A program made the position numbers and the translations under genes. 64,000 bases of DNA from Actinoalloteichus hymeniacidonis (GTDB taxonomy: Bacteria > Actinomycetota > Actinomycetes > Mycobacteriales > Pseudonocardiaceae): the NCBI RefSeq assembly GCF_014203365.1, contig NZ_JACHIS010000001.1, positions 3,100,001 through 3,164,000 on the forward strand, in the 5' to 3' direction. The notes beneath the pieces are model-generated. The model was given only the letters and a program-made list of their open reading frames with translations, searched no databases and was not told where the DNA came from. Below, piece after piece: positions 1 through 13,200 of this stretch; positions within the stretch are counted from its first letter, which is position 1; the number at the start of each line of letters is the position of its first letter.

Positions 1-3000
1 CCGGCGTCTTCGTGGGCGGCACCGTCCAGGAGTACGCCCCGCTGCTGGTCAACTCGCCGGAGGGCAACAGCGGATACACCGCGACGGGTGCCTCGTCGAG
101 CGTGATGTCCGGTCGGATCAATTATGTGTTCGGCTTCGAGGGGCCCGCCGTCACGGTCGACACCGCCTGTTCGTCCTCGCTGGTCTCGATGCACCTGGCC
201 GCGCAAGCGTTGCGTGCGGGGGAGTGCGATCGGGCACTCGCGGGCGGGGTGGCGGTGATGGCCACTCCGGGGGCCTTCGCCGAGTTCGGCAAGCAGGGCG
301 CCATCGCGGGCGACGGCCGCTGCAAGGCATTCTCCGATGGCGCCGACGGCACCGGCTGGGCCGAGGGCGTCGGCCTACTCGTGCTGGAGCGCCGCTCCGA
401 GGCCGAACGCCACGGCCACCCGATTCTGGCCGTGGTGTGTGGTTCGGCCACCAACTCCGATGGTGCGTCCAACGGCCTCACCGCACCGAACGGTCCCTCG
501 CAACAGCGCGTCATTCGCGCCGCGCTGCGCAGCGCGGGCCTGGCGCCGTCCGAGGTGGACGCCGTCGAGGCACACGGCACCGGCACGACCCTGGGCGATC
601 CGATCGAGGCGCAGGCGGTTCTGGCGACCTACGGACAGGACCGTGTCGAACCGCTCTACCTCGGCTCGATCAAATCGAACATCGGCCACTCGCAGCATGC
701 GGCGGGCATCGCCGGGGTCATCAAGATGGTCCAGGCCATGCGCCATGGCATCCTGCCCGCGACGCTGTACGCGGCCGAGCCGACCAGTCAGGTCGACTGG
801 TCGGCGGGTGCGGTCAGCCTGCTCGCGCAGTCACGGCCCTGGCCCGAGGCCGACCGGCCGCGTCGGGCCGCCGTCTCGGGCTTCGGAATGAGCGGCACCA
901 ACGCCCACGTCATCCTCGAACAGCCCGCCACCGTCCCCGCAACGGACGACGCGGTGCCCGGTGGTCCGCTGCCGTTCGTGCTCGGCGCCCACTCCGGGGA
1001 AGCCCTGACCGAGATGGCCGCGACACTGGCCGCCACGCCGTGGACACCCGCCGACCTGGCCGCCACCCTGGCGACGTCCGGGCGTTCGGGCCTGTCTCAT
1101 CGCGCGGTGCTGACGGCCCAGAGCGCCGAGGAGTTGACCGCCGGGCTGCGGTCGCTCGCACAGGGTGAGCCCCGGCCCGAGCTGGTGCGCGGCGTGTCGA
1201 CCGAACAGGGCCGCGTCACCTTCGTCTTCCCCGGACAGGGCGCGCAATGGCAGGGCATGGGCCGCGAGCTGTGGGCCACCGCGCCGGTGTTCGCCGAGTC
1301 GATGCAGCGGTGCGCGCAAGCCCTCGAACCGTACGTCGATTGGACCCTGCGGGAGATGGTCGACGGCGGCCCCGGCGAGGCCGTCGACGTCGTGCAACCG
1401 GTCTCCTGGGCCGTGATGGTGTCGTTGGCCGCGCTCTGGCGGGCGGCAGGCGTCGAACCCGACGCCGTGGTGGGCCATTCGCAGGGCGAGATCGCGGCGG
1501 CGGTCGTGGCGGGCGCGCTCACCCTCGACGAGGGCGCCCGCATCGTGGCGCTGCGCAGCAGACTGATCGGTGCGACGCTCTCCGGCCACGGCGGTATGGT
1601 CTCGGTCGCCCTCGACGAGGCATCCGTGGCCGAGCGCATCGCACGGTGGGACGGGCGCATCTCGTTGGCCGCGGTCAACAGCCCGGAGTCCTCGGTGGTG
1701 GCGGGCGAGCCCGAGGCATTGCGGGAATTCCTCGACGGTTGTGTCGAGGAGGGCATCCGGGCTCGACGCATCGCCGTGGACTACGCCTCGCACACCGCGC
1801 AGGTCGACGCGCTCGACGCCGATATCACCGAGGCGCTGGCCGGGCTCGCCCCGGTCACCGCGCCGATCACCTTGTGCTCCAGCGTCACCGGCGACATCCT
1901 GGACACGGCCGAACTCGACGGCGCCTACTGGTCACGCAACCTGCGGTCCACCGTGCGTTTCGGCGACGCCGTCGAAACGCTGACCGACGCGGGGCACACC
2001 GTCTTCATCGAGGTCAGCTCGCATCCGGTGCTGGCGATGGCGGTGGACGCGACCGCGTCCGCCCGGGAGGTCCCGATCACCGCGACCGGTTCCCTGCGCC
2101 GCGACGACGGCGGCATCGATCGGTTCACCCTCGCCTTGGCCGAGGCCTGGGTTGCGGGGGTGGCCGTCGACTGGCCCGCCGTACTGCCCGCCCGACGTCG
2201 GGTCGCGCTGCCGCCCTACCCGTTCCAACGCCGCCGCTTCTGGCTCGACTCCACCCTGACCGCCGCGCGGAACGCCGATCCGGTGGACGAGCGATTCTGG
2301 ACGCTCGTCGAATCGCACTCCCTGGCGGCCGAACTGGACATGCCCGCCGACACCCCGCTGTCGGAGTTCCTGCCCGCGCTCGCCGGGTGGCGGGAACGCG
2401 GGCGGCGCAACACGGCCGCCGATGCCTGGCGCTACCGCCTGCGGTGGAAGGCCCTGCCGCACACCGGGCCCGGGCTGCTCGCTGGCACCTGGCTCGTCGT
2501 GGGAACGGCCGCAGGCCCGGACATCACCCAGGCCATCGAGGCCGCAGGGGCGAGGGCGCTCAACGAGCCGACCGACGAGGCGGGCTCGATCAGCGGCATC
2601 ATCGTGGCGCCCACCGACGCGCGGGACACGGTGGCGCTCACCCAGACGCTCGACGCGATCGACCCGACCGCACCGCGCTGGTATCTCACCCGCGACGCCG
2701 CCGACCGTCCGGACCAAGCGCAGATCCGATCCATCGCCCAGATCGCGGGCCTGGAACAACCTCGGACCTACGGTGGCATCGTCGACATCGGACCCGGTGG
2801 TGCGCACCGGCTGGCTGCCGCGCTGACCGCAGGCCAGGACGAGGTGCGCGTCACCGAGGCCGGGCTGTTCGCCCGCAGGCTCACCCGCGCCCCGCTCGGC
2901 GGCGCACCGGCCTCGCGCAGCTGGCGGCCGAGCGGCACCGTCCTCATCACCGGTGGCACCGGCGGTATCGGCGCGTCCCTCGCCCGCTGGGCGGCCGATC

Positions 3001-4247
3001 GGGGTGCCGAGCACATCCTCCTGGTCGGCCGTCGCGGCGATCAGGCACCGGGCGCCGCCGAACTGCGCGAGGAACTCGTCGCCCTCGGCGTCCACGCGAC
3101 CGTGGCGGCCTGCGACCTGGCCGATCGCGATGCGGTGGCGGCCCTGCTCGCAGGCATCCCCGCCGAGTATCCGCTCACCGCGATCCTGCACGCCGCAGGC
3201 ATCGGGGGCGGATACGCCGAGCTGTCCGACCTCGACCCGGCCGACTTGGCGGCCACCGCAGCAGGAAAGGCCGATGGAGCCCGACATCTCGACGAACTCA
3301 CTGCGGACCACGACCTCGACGCGTTCGTCCTGTTCTCCTCCGGCGCCGCTGTCTGGGGAAGCGCCGGTCAGGCCGCCTACGCCTCGGCCAACGGCTACCT
3401 GGACGGACTCGCCGCCGCCCGACGGTCTCAGGGGCGGACCGCCACCTGTATCGCCTGGGGCGCCTGGGGATCCGGCGGCATGCTCGACGCCGACCGCGCG
3501 GCAGGCGAGCGCTTGGCGCGCCTCGGCGTGCGTCTGATGGATCCGGCGCCCGCGATCGCAGCGATGGTGCAGGCCGTCGAGCACGACGAGACCAGCCTGA
3601 CCGTGGCGGACCTCGATTGGGAGCGGTTCGCGCCCGGCTACACGATGTCGCGACGGCGCACCCTCATCGACGACATTCCCGAGGCCACCGAGGCCCTCGA
3701 CGACGACGCGGCACCCACCGAGGCATCGGGCGTCGGCGCGGATCTGCGTGAGCTGCTGGCCGGGCTGACCGACTTCGAGCAGCGCACCACCCTCATCGAG
3801 GTGTTGCGCGGTGAGATCGCCGCCGTCCTCGGCCACGACGATCCCGCCGAGATCCGGGAGGACCGCCCGTTCACCGACCTCGGGTTCGACTCGCTCACCG
3901 CGATGGAACTGCGCAACCGGCTCACCGCCCGCACCGGCAACCGAATGCGAGCCACCCTCGTCTTCGACTTCCCGACCACCGAGGCACTCGCCGACCACGT
4001 CCTGTCCACCATGGACCTCCAGCAGACCGCCCCCCGCCGCGAACTCGCCGATGCCACCGAGATCGGCCACGAACTGGACCGGATCGAACGAGCCCTGCCC
4101 GCCCTCGGCGCCGGACCCGAATCCGACGCGCTCCGCGACCGATTGCGCAGGCTCATCGCCGTGCTCGGCACCGACACCACCGACCTCGACGACGCCACCG
4201 ACGACGAGCTGTTCGACCTCATCGACCGCGACCTCGGGGTGTCCTGA
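1..4247 (+). CDS. Modular type I polyketide synthase, 3' part (KS-AT-KR-ACP)
   Basis: One extension module of an assembly-line PKS; the gene starts upstream of the window, which opens inside the KS (frame from base 3). Visible in order: KS with TACSSS active-site cysteine (near 168), EAHGTGT and NIGHS histidines; AT from about 1220 with GHSQGE serine at 1479 and a YASH motif near 1780, the pattern of methylmalonyl-CoA-specific ATs; a KR with its structural half (about 2280-2900) and catalytic half with TGGTGGIG (2950) and intact SSG/YASAN residues; ACP with GFDSL serine at 3891. The KR lacks LDD and has Trp before the catalytic Tyr, an A1-type pattern. No DH or ER, so a hydroxyl is left. The acidic helical C-terminus (after about 4060, ending DDELFDLIDRDLG) looks like a docking domain for the next PKS, which starts 48 bp downstream. 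Confidence 0.95.
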   Translation, partial: GVFVGGTVQEYAPLLVNSPEGNSGYTATGASSSVMSGRINYVFGFEGPAVTVDTACSSSLVSMHLAAQALRAGECDRALAGGVAVMATPGAFAEFGKQGAIAGDGRCKAFSDGADGTGWAEGVGLLVLERRSEAERHGHPILAVVCGSATNSDGASNGLTAPNGPSQQRVIRAALRSAGLAPSEVDAVEAHGTGTTLGDPIEAQAVLATYGQDRVEPLYLGSIKSNIGHSQHAAGIAGVIKMVQAMRHGILPATLYAAEPTSQVDWSAGAVSLLAQSRPWPEADRPRRAAVSGFGMSGTNAHVILEQPATVPATDDAVPGGPLPFVLGAHSGEALTEMAATLAATPWTPADLAATLATSGRSGLSHRAVLTAQSAEELTAGLRSLAQGEPRPELVRGVSTEQGRVTFVFPGQGAQWQGMGRELWATAPVFAESMQRCAQALEPYVDWTLREMVDGGPGEAVDVVQPVSWAVMVSLAALWRAAGVEPDAVVGHSQGEIAAAVVAGALTLDEGARIVALRSRLIGATLSGHGGMVSVALDEASVAERIARWDGRISLAAVNSPESSVVAGEPEALREFLDGCVEEGIRARRIAVDYASHTAQVDALDADITEALAGLAPVTAPITLCSSVTGDILDTAELDGAYWSRNLRSTVRFGDAVETLTDAGHTVFIEVSSHPVLAMAVDATASAREVPITATGSLRRDDGGIDRFTLALAEAWVAGVAVDWPAVLPARRRVALPPYPFQRRRFWLDSTLTAARNADPVDERFWTLVESHSLAAELDMPADTPLSEFLPALAGWRERGRRNTAADAWRYRLRWKALPHTGPGLLAGTWLVVGTAAGPDITQAIEAAGARALNEPTDEAGSISGIIVAPTDARDTVALTQTLDAIDPTAPRWYLTRDAADRPDQAQIRSIAQIAGLEQPRTYGGIVDIGPGGAHRLAAALTAGQDEVRVTEAGLFARRLTRAPLGGAPASRSWRPSGTVLITGGTGGIGASLARWAADRGAEHILLVGRRGDQAPGAAELREELVALGVHATVAACDLADRDAVAALLAGIPAEYPLTAILHAAGIGGGYAELSDLDPADLAATAAGKADGARHLDELTADHDLDAFVLFSSGAAVWGSAGQAAYASANGYLDGLAAARRSQGRTATCIAWGAWGSGGMLDADRAAGERLARLGVRLMDPAPAIAAMVQAVEHDETSLTVADLDWERFAPGYTMSRRRTLIDDIPEATEALDDDAAPTEASGVGADLRELLAGLTDFEQRTTLIEVLRGEIAAVLGHDDPAEIREDRPFTDLGFDSLTAMELRNRLTARTGNRMRATLVFDFPTTEALADHVLSTMDLQQTAPRRELADATEIGHELDRIERALPALGAGPESDALRDRLRRLIAVLGTDTTDLDDATDDELFDLIDRDLGVS

Positions 4248-4295
4248 CCTGATCGGCGACGACCCTGCCCGACGCACCCAGACAGGAAGAGCCGC

Positions 4296-7200
4296 ATGGC
4301 AGACGACGACAAGATCCGGACATACCTGCGGCGGGTCACCGCGGAGCTGCAGCAGACCCGGGTGCGCCTGCAGGAGGCCCAGGACCGCAACCGCGAGCCG
4401 CTGGCCATCGTCGGCATGGGCGCCCGCTTCCCCGGCGGCGCGGACACACCCGAGAAACTCTGGCGACTGGTCGTCGACGAGGTCGACACCATGGGCGGCT
4501 TCCCCACCGACCGGGGCTGGGACCTCGGCTCGCTGTTCGACCCGGACCCCGACATGCCGGGCAAGACCTACACCGACCAGGGCGCCTTCCTCGCCGACGC
4601 CGCCGACTTCGACCCGGCCCCCTTCGGCATCTCCCCTCGGGAGGCCCGCTCGATGGACCCGCAGCAGCGGCTGCTGCTGGAGACCTCGTGGGAGGCGTTG
4701 GAGAGCGCGGGCATCGACCCGACCTCGCTGCGCGGCAGCCCCACCGGAGTCTTCGTGGGCGGCAACGCGATCGAGCACACGACGCTGCTGATGAACTCGG
4801 CCGAGGACCAGGGCTACGCGCTCACCGGCGGCTCCGGCAGCGTGCTCTCCGGCCGCGTCTCCTACGCGCTGGGCCTGGAAGGGCCCGCGGTCTCCGTCGA
4901 CACGGCCTGCTCGTCCTCGCTGGTCGCCCTGCATCTGGCGATGCAATCGCTACGACAGGGCGACTGCACCCTCGCGTTCGCGGCCGGGGCGGGCATCCTC
5001 TCCACGCCGGGCGCCTTCGTCACCCTCGCCCGGCAACGCGGACTCGCCGCCGACGGCCGTTGCAAGGCGTTCTCCGCCGACGCCGACGGGATCGGGTGGG
5101 GCGAGGGTGTCGGCGTCGTGTTGATCGAACGACTCTCCGACGCCGTCGCGAACGGCCACCCCGTGCTCGCGGTCATCCGGGGCAGCGCCGTCAACCAGGA
5201 CGGCGCGTCCAACGGCATCTCCGCGCCCAACGGGCCGTCCCAGGAGCGGGTCATCACTGCCGCGCTCGCCAACGCGGGGCTGCGCTCGGACGAGGTCGAC
5301 GTCGTCGAGGCGCACGGCACCGGTACCTCGCTGGGCGACCCCATCGAGGCACAGGCCCTACTCGCCACCTATGGCCGGGACCGCGCCGAACCGCTGTGGC
5401 TCGGCTCGATCAAGACCAACATCGGACATACCCAGGTGGTCTCCGGCATCGTGGGCGTCATCAAGATGGCGCTGGCCCTGCAGCACCGTCGGATGCCCAA
5501 GACGCTGCACGTCGGCGAACCCACCCGTGAGGTCGACTGGACCTCGGGCAACATCCGACTGCTCACCGAGGCCCGCGACTGGCCCGACCCCGGCCGACCC
5601 CGCCGCGCCGGGGTCTCCTCCTTCGGGCTCAGCGGCACCAATGCCCACGTCATCCTCGAAGAGGCGCCGCAGGCCCCCGCCGAGCAACCCCGGAACAGCA
5701 AGGACGACCGGGCAGTACTGCCCTGGGTGCTCTCGGCCGCCTCCGCCTCGGCCCTGAGCGAGAACGCGCGCAGGCTCGCCGCCCAGGTGGCCGAACATCC
5801 GGAGCACGACACCACCGATATCGGTCTGTCGCTGGCGACCACCCGCGCGGCCCTCGAACATCGCGCCGTCGTCATCGGCTCGGACCGGGCGGAACTGACC
5901 GCAGCACTCGACGCCGTCGCCGCAGGCCGAGCCGACCCGGCCGTGGTGCGCGGCTCGGCCGGTCGCCCCAAGGTCGCGTTCGTCTTTCCCGGACAGGGCT
6001 CGCAATGGGCCGGGATGGGGCGGGAACTCTGGGCTACCTCCCCGGTCTTCGCGGCCTCGATGCAACGCTGTGAGGAAGCCCTGGCGCCCTACGTCGACTG
6101 GTCGCTGCGCGAGGTGATCGAGCGCGACGACTTCACCGACGTCCGCGTGCTCCAGCCCGCCACCTTCGCCATCGTCGTCTCGCTCGCCGAACTGTGGCGC
6201 TCCTACGGCATCGAACCCGGCGCCGTCATCGGACACTCGCAGGGCGAGATCGCCGCCGCCGTCGTGGCCGGTGCCCTGTCGTTGACCGAAGGCGCGCGCA
6301 TCATCGCCCTCCGCAGTCGACTGATCGAGAAGCTGATGGTGGGCCACGGTCGTCTCGCCTCGGTGGCGTTGTCGCACGCCGAGGCGAGACGCCGGATCGA
6401 ACCCTGGTCGGGCAGGCTCTGGATCGGCGGAGTCAACGGTCCGAGCTCCGTCGTCGTGTCCGGTGCGGCCGCCGCCTTGGACGAATTCCTGGCCGGCTGT
6501 GCCGCCGAGGAGATCCGTGCACGCGTCGTCGCCACCTTCGGCTCGCACAGCCCGATGGTCGACGTCATCCGCGACGAGTTCCTCGACGGGCTCCGCGATC
6601 TGAGTCCGACTCGATCCTCCGTCGGGTTCTTCTCCACCGTCACCGGCGGGCGTCTGGACACCGCGACGATGGACGCCGAGTACTGGTTCCGGAACCTACG
6701 CGAACCCGTCGAGTTCGAGGCCACCACGACCGAACTGATGCGCCGAGGCTTCGACGTCTTCATCGAGATCGGGCCCCATCCGGTCATGGCCGTTCCACTG
6801 CAACAGATCGCCGACGCCGCGGACCGGCCCGCCACCGTGCTCGGCTCATTGCGACGCGACGACGGCGGCCAACGCCGCATCCTGACCTCACTCGGTGAGG
6901 CCTTCACCGCAGGCGTCGCCGTGCGTTGGAGCCAGCTGTACCCGGGCGGGCGCCGGGTCTCGCTGCCCACCTATGCCTTCGACCGCCGTAGCTTCTGGCT
7001 CGACCAGACCAGTCTGGTCGCCGCCCCCGACCCCACCACGGCCTCGTTCTGGGCCGCCGTCGACAACGCCGACCTCGACGCCCTCTCGGCCGAACTGGGC
7101 CTGCCCGACTCGGCGCTCGTCGAGGTCGTCCCGGCGCTGTCGGCCTGGCGACGACGCGGCAGAAGCCAGGCCACCATCGACGGTTGGCGCTACCGCATCG

Positions 7201-10200
7201 ACTGGCAGCCCGTCCCCGTCCGCGAGGGCGTCGTCCTGACCGGCACCTGGCTTGTCGTGGCACCCGAGGGCGTCGACTGCACAGCCATCACCGAGGCCAT
7301 GACCGGCGCCGAACCGATCGTGCTCACCGTGCCCGCCGACGCCACCAGGCAAAGCCTCGCCGAAGCACTGCGCGAGCACACCGAACCGGCAGGCGTCCTC
7401 TCCTTGCTGGGCCTGGCCGAGGGACCGCACCCACAGCACGAGGGCGTGCCGCTGGCCGCCGCCGCGACACTGCTACTGGCCCAAGCCCTCGACGATGCGG
7501 GCATCACCGCGCCGCGCAGACTGCTCACCCGGGGTGCGACCGAGACCGGCGAGGCCGCGCAGACCTGGGCCCTGGCCCAGATCACCGGACTCGAAGCGCC
7601 CGCCACCTGGGGCGGCGTCATCGACCTCGACCACGACTGGGCGGCCGAACACCTCGCCGACGCGCTCACCAGCGACCAGGATCAGCTGCGACTCGGGCCC
7701 GACGGCCTGCGCACCCGTCGGCTGGTCCGGGCCCCGCTCACCCCGGCGAACCCGATCCGCGAGTGGACACCACGAGGCACGGTGCTCATCACCGGCGGCA
7801 CCGGCGGAATCGGCGCCCACCTCGCCCGCTGGGCTGCCGAACACGGCGCCGAACACCTCGTCCTGGTGAGCCGTCGTGGCATGGACGCTCCCGGCGCCGA
7901 AACGCTGCGGGACGAACTCCTCGCCCTCGGCGTGGCGGTCACGGTCACCGCCTGCGACATCACCGATCGCGCCGCCCTCGCCGAGGTGCTCGCCGCCATC
8001 CCGGCGGAGCTACCCCTCACCGCCGTGCTGCACACCGCAGGCGCCACCCTCGGCTACGTCGAGATCAAGGACACCACGACCGCCGACCTGGCCACAGCGG
8101 CAGGCGGCAAGGTACTCGGGGCACGCCACCTCGACGAGTTGACCGCCGAGATACCCCTGGACGCGTTCGTGCTGTTCTCCTCCGGTGCCTCGGCATGGGG
8201 CAGCATCGGCAGCGCCGCGTACGGATCGGCCAACGGATACCTCGACGGTCTCGCGGCTCAACGCCGCGCCCGAGGCTTGCCCGCCACCGCGATCGCCTGG
8301 GGCGCGTGGCGAGACAGCGGAATGGCAGGCGGTGACACCGCCGAGGTACTCGGCCGACTCGGCTTCAGCATGATGGACCCCGACCTCGCCACCACGATAC
8401 TCAGCCAGGCCGTCGCACACGCCGAGACCGGACTGATCGTCGCCGAACTCGACTGGGAACGCTTCGCACCCAGCTATGCGATGTCCCGCCGCCGACCATT
8501 CCTCGACGGCGTGCCCGAGGCCGTGCGGGCCCTGCGTGGCTCCGCCCCCGACGAGACCGAGGTCTCCGGGCTGCGATCCGAGCTCGCCGGATGCTCCGCC
8601 GCGCGCCGTCGCGAGATCCTCACCGAACTCGTGCGTACCGAGGCGGCAGCGGTACTGCAGCTCGCCACACCGCAGGACATCGCTGTCGCCAAGCCGTTCC
8701 AACTGCTCGGCTTCGACTCGCTCACCGCCATGGAGCTGCGCAACCGGCTGCAGACCGCCACCGGACTCGCCCTGCCCGCCACCCTGCTCTTCGACCACCC
8801 GACCACCCGTGAGCTGGTGTCCTGGTTGGACACCCGCCTCGGCGGGCTGGTCGAGGACACGCCACGAGCGGCCCCGCAACCGGTCGAGGCCGACGAGCCG
8901 ATCGCCATCGTCGGCATGGCCTGCCGTTTCCCCGGCGGCGTCACCGACCCCGACCGGCTGTGGGACCTGCTGACCGGCGGCGTGGATGCCATGGCCGGAT
9001 TCCCCCAGGACCGTGGCTGGCCCACGGAGCAGCCGGACTCCGCGCTGAGATTCGTCGAGCGCGGCGCCTTCCTCTACGACGCGGGCGACTTCGACGCCGA
9101 GTTCTTCGAGATCTCGCCGCGCGAGGCGGCCGCGACCGACCCGCAGCAGCGCATCCTGCTCGAAACCGCTTGGGAGACGCTGGAACGCGCAGGCATCGAC
9201 CCCTGGTCGCTACGGGGCAGCAGCACCGGCGTGTTCGTGGGCGCCACCACCCAGGAGTACACGGCACTCACCATGAACTCGCCCGCCGCCATGAGCGCGG
9301 GCTACTCGCTCACCGGCACCTCGGCCAGCGTCATGTCCGGCCGGATCTCCTATGCCCTCGGTTTGGAAGGGCCCGCCGTCACGGTCGACACGGCCTGCTC
9401 CTCGTCACTGGTGAGCCTGCATCTGGCCGCGCAGGCGCTACGCAACGGCGAATGCGATCTCGCGCTGGCGGGCGGCGTCACGGTGATGGCCACCCCCGGC
9501 GTCTTCATGGAGTTCACCCGGCAGGGCGGCCTCGCGGGCGACGGTCGGTGCAAATCCTTCGCCGATGAGGCCGACGGCACCGGCTGGGGTGAGGGCGTCG
9601 GCCTCGTCGCGCTGCAACGGCTCTCCGAAGCTCGCCGAGAAGGCCGCACCATCCTGGCCGTGGTGGCCGGTTCGGCCGTCAACCAGGACGGTGCGTCCAA
9701 CGGACTCACCGCCCCGAGCGGACCCTCGCAACAGCGCGTCATCCGCGCGGCCCTGGCCACCGCTGGACTGACGCCCGCCGAGGTGGACGTCGTCGAAGCA
9801 CACGGCACGGGCACCAGGCTGGGCGACCCGATCGAGGCGCAGGCGCTGCTCGCCACCTACGGCGCGGACCGCCCCTCGGATCGGCCGCTGTTACTGGGCT
9901 CCATCAAATCCAACATCGGGCACACCCAGTACGCCGCAGGCATCGCGGGGGTCATCAAGACGATCCTCGCCCTACGGCACGGCATCGTGCCCGCCACCCT
10001 GCACGCCGAGCACCCCACAACTCAGGTCGACTGGACAGCCGGAGCCGTGGAACTGGTGACCTCGGCGCGAAGCTGGCCCACCACGGGCCGACCGCGCCGG
10101 GCAGGCGTGTCGTCCTTCGGCATGAGCGGCACCAACGCCCACCTGATCCTCGAACAATCCACCGATGCCCCCGCGACCTCGACGGCGGACGCTGTCGGCC

Positions 10201-13200
10201 CGCTCGTGGTGTCCGCGCGATCGGCGAACGGCCTCACCGCGCAGACCGAACGGATCGACGACTGGCTCGACGACAATCCCGATGCACCGGCCGCCGACGT
10301 CGTGTGGTCACTGGCGACCGGCCGAGCCGGTTTGGAACATCGGGCGTTCCGGTCGGCGGACGCGGACTGGCAGCGCGGCACCGTATCGCCGGGCGGGTTC
10401 GGTGTTCTGTTCACCGGGCAGGGCTCACAGCATCCGGACATGGGTTCGCACCCGCTGATCGCGCCGGAGTACGCACGCGTGCGGGCGCTGTTCGACCCAG
10501 AGACCTTCGACGGCGACCCGGACTCGACCGGCGTCGCCCAACCCGCCGTGTTCGCGCTGCAGATCGCGCTGTGGAAGTTGTGGGAATCCTGGGGTCTTCG
10601 CCCCGACCGGCTGATCGGACACTCGGTGGGTGAATTCGCCGCCGCCGTCGCCGCCGGAGTGTGGTCCCTGGAAGACGCGTGTCGGATCGTCGCCGCCCGT
10701 GCCCGGCTGATGCAGGCCCTACCTGCGGGCGGGGCGATGCTGGCCGTGGACCGCCCGGTGCCGGAGGTGCCCGCGAGCATCGCGATCGCTGCCGTCAACA
10801 GCCCCACCTCGACCGTCCTGTCCGGACCGGCCGTCGAGCTCGACGCACTGGCCGATCGGCTGCGTGCGGCGGGCGCCCGGGTGAAACGGCTGCCGGTCTC
10901 GCACGCCTTCCACTCGGCGCTGATGGAACCCATGCTGGCCGACTTCGCGGCGGTGCTGGAAACGGTCGAGTTCCACCCGCCGCGGTTGTCGATCATCGCC
11001 ACCAGCGGGGCGGGCGGCGACATCGGCACCCCCGGATACTGGGTCGACCAGATCCGGGCCACGGTGTGCTTCGCCGACGCGGTCCACACGGCCGTCACCG
11101 AGGGCGTGGACACCTTCCTGGAACTCGGACCGGACGCCGTGCTCACCCAGATGGTCTTGGAGACCGACGAGACCATCACCGCCATTCCGGCTCAACGCGG
11201 CGATCACGACCAACTGCACGAGGCCCTGGGCCGGATGTGGCTGCGTGGCTTCGAACCAACCTGGCCCGCGATCCTGCCGCGTAGCGCCCGCGCGGACCTG
11301 CCCACCTATCCCTTCCAGCACCGGACGTACTGGCTCGATGCGCCGCCCGCCGTCCGACTTCCCGCCGGTATGCGCGCAGGCGACCACCGCTTTCTCACCG
11401 CCGAATTTCCCTTGGCGGACGCCGACGTGCACCTGCTCACCGGTGTCCTCGACCCACGGACGACGCCATGGCTGCGCGACCACGTGCTGGCCGACACCCC
11501 GATCCTGCCCGGCACCGCCTTCGTCGACCTGGCTCTGCACGCGGCTACCCGGACCGGCCACGACGCCGTCACCGACCTGGTCGTGCACACGCCACTCGTC
11601 CTGGCCACGGCGGCCGATCTGCAGGCGCGGGTCACCCGGCCGTCCGCGCAAGGCCGTGCCGAGTTGACCATCCACTCCCGCCCGACCGGTGCGGCCACCG
11701 ACGAACCGTGGACCCTGCACGCCACGGGCTCCCTCGGCGACTCCCCGCAGGCAGACCGGCCCGACGGGCAGCCCTGGCCACCGGCGGAGGCCACGGAGGT
11801 CTCGCTGGCCACCTTCTACTCCGGTCTCGTCGAGGGCGGCATCGACTACGGGGACACCTTCCACGGCCTTCGACGGCTCTGGCAGCGCGGCGGCGATCTC
11901 TTCGCCGAGGTCGAACTCCCCGCCGGACACACCGCCGACGGCCACGTCGTGCATCCGGCACTGGCGGACGCGGCGCTGCAACCGCTGGCCCTGGGCTTGC
12001 TGGGGGAGGGGCTGCCCGACCGCGAATCGGTGCACGGACTTCCCTTCAGTTGGTCGGACGTCCGCTGGTACGGCAGCACCACGGCCGAGACCGTGCGCGT
12101 GCGACTGACCCCCGAGGGACGCGACGCGGTCCGCGTCCTGATCACCGACTCCGCCGAGACACCGCTGCTCTCCATCGGCAGCGTGACCCTCCGGCCGCCC
12201 GCGCAAGCCATCGCCGCCGCGCCGCTCTATGAACTCTCCTGGCCGCCCGCACCCGCGATCGAGACGACCACCGGCTCCTGGGCCGTCCTCGGCCTCGACC
12301 CGTGGGGACTCGGCATCGAGCAGCTCGACGACCTCGCCGGTCGGATACCCCGCAACCTGGTGCTCTGCGCGGATGGCACCGGTGAACTGCCTGCCGCCGC
12401 CCACCACCTCACGCGCCGGATCACCGAGACGCTGCGCCCGTTGCTGGCCGACGAACGCCTGCGCGGCACCCGCGTGGTCGTGCTGACCCGGCACGCGGTC
12501 GGCATCGACGGGCAGCCCGTGCGCGACCTCGCCGCCGCCGCCGGGTGGGGCCTCGTGCGCGCCGTGCAATCGGAGTATCCGGGTCAGGTCGCGTTGGTGG
12601 ACCTCGACGACTCGCCCGCCTCGGCGCGACTGTTGTCCACCATGGACCTCGATGGGGAGCCGCAGCTCGCCATTCGCGAGGGCGTCGCGCACGTCCCCCG
12701 GCTGGCGCGGATCGACCGCGCGCCCGGAATCGATCCGCGCCCGACGACACGGTTCGACCCCGACCGAACCGTGCTGATCACCGGAGCCAGCGGCGCCCTC
12801 GCCGGTCTGGTGGCCCGACATCTGGTGCAGGCGCACGGTGTGCGGCGGCTTCTGCTGACCTCACGCCGAGGCGCCCAGGCACCGCGCTCGGTCGAGTTGG
12901 CCGCCGAACTCGCCGAGTCGGGTGCCCGAGTCGACGTCGTCTCCTGCGATGTCGCCGACCGAGCGGCGCTCTCCGCTCTGCTCGCCGACATCGACGACGC
13001 CGCGCCGCTGGGTGCGGTCGTGCACACGGCGGGCCTGGTGTCCGATGGGCTGTTCGAGACCTTGACGCCCGAGCGGCTCGGGGACGTGCTGCGTCCCAAG
13101 GTCGATGCAGGCTGGCTGTTGCACGAGCTGACCCGCGAGTCGGACCTGTCCGCGTTCGTGCTGTTCTCCTCGGCCGCCGGGGTGCTCGGCAGCGCGGGAC

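Noticed and set aside
1247-3751. An 834-codon plus-strand frame inside the first PKS
   Set aside because: Arg/Gly/Pro-rich with no motif, frame-shifted against an intact PKS frame.
1932-4946. A 1004-codon open frame on the minus strand across the PKS genes
   Set aside because: It is antisense to conserved KR, ACP and KS motifs and has low-complexity Gly/Arg/Val composition, as expected for shadow frames in very GC-rich DNA.
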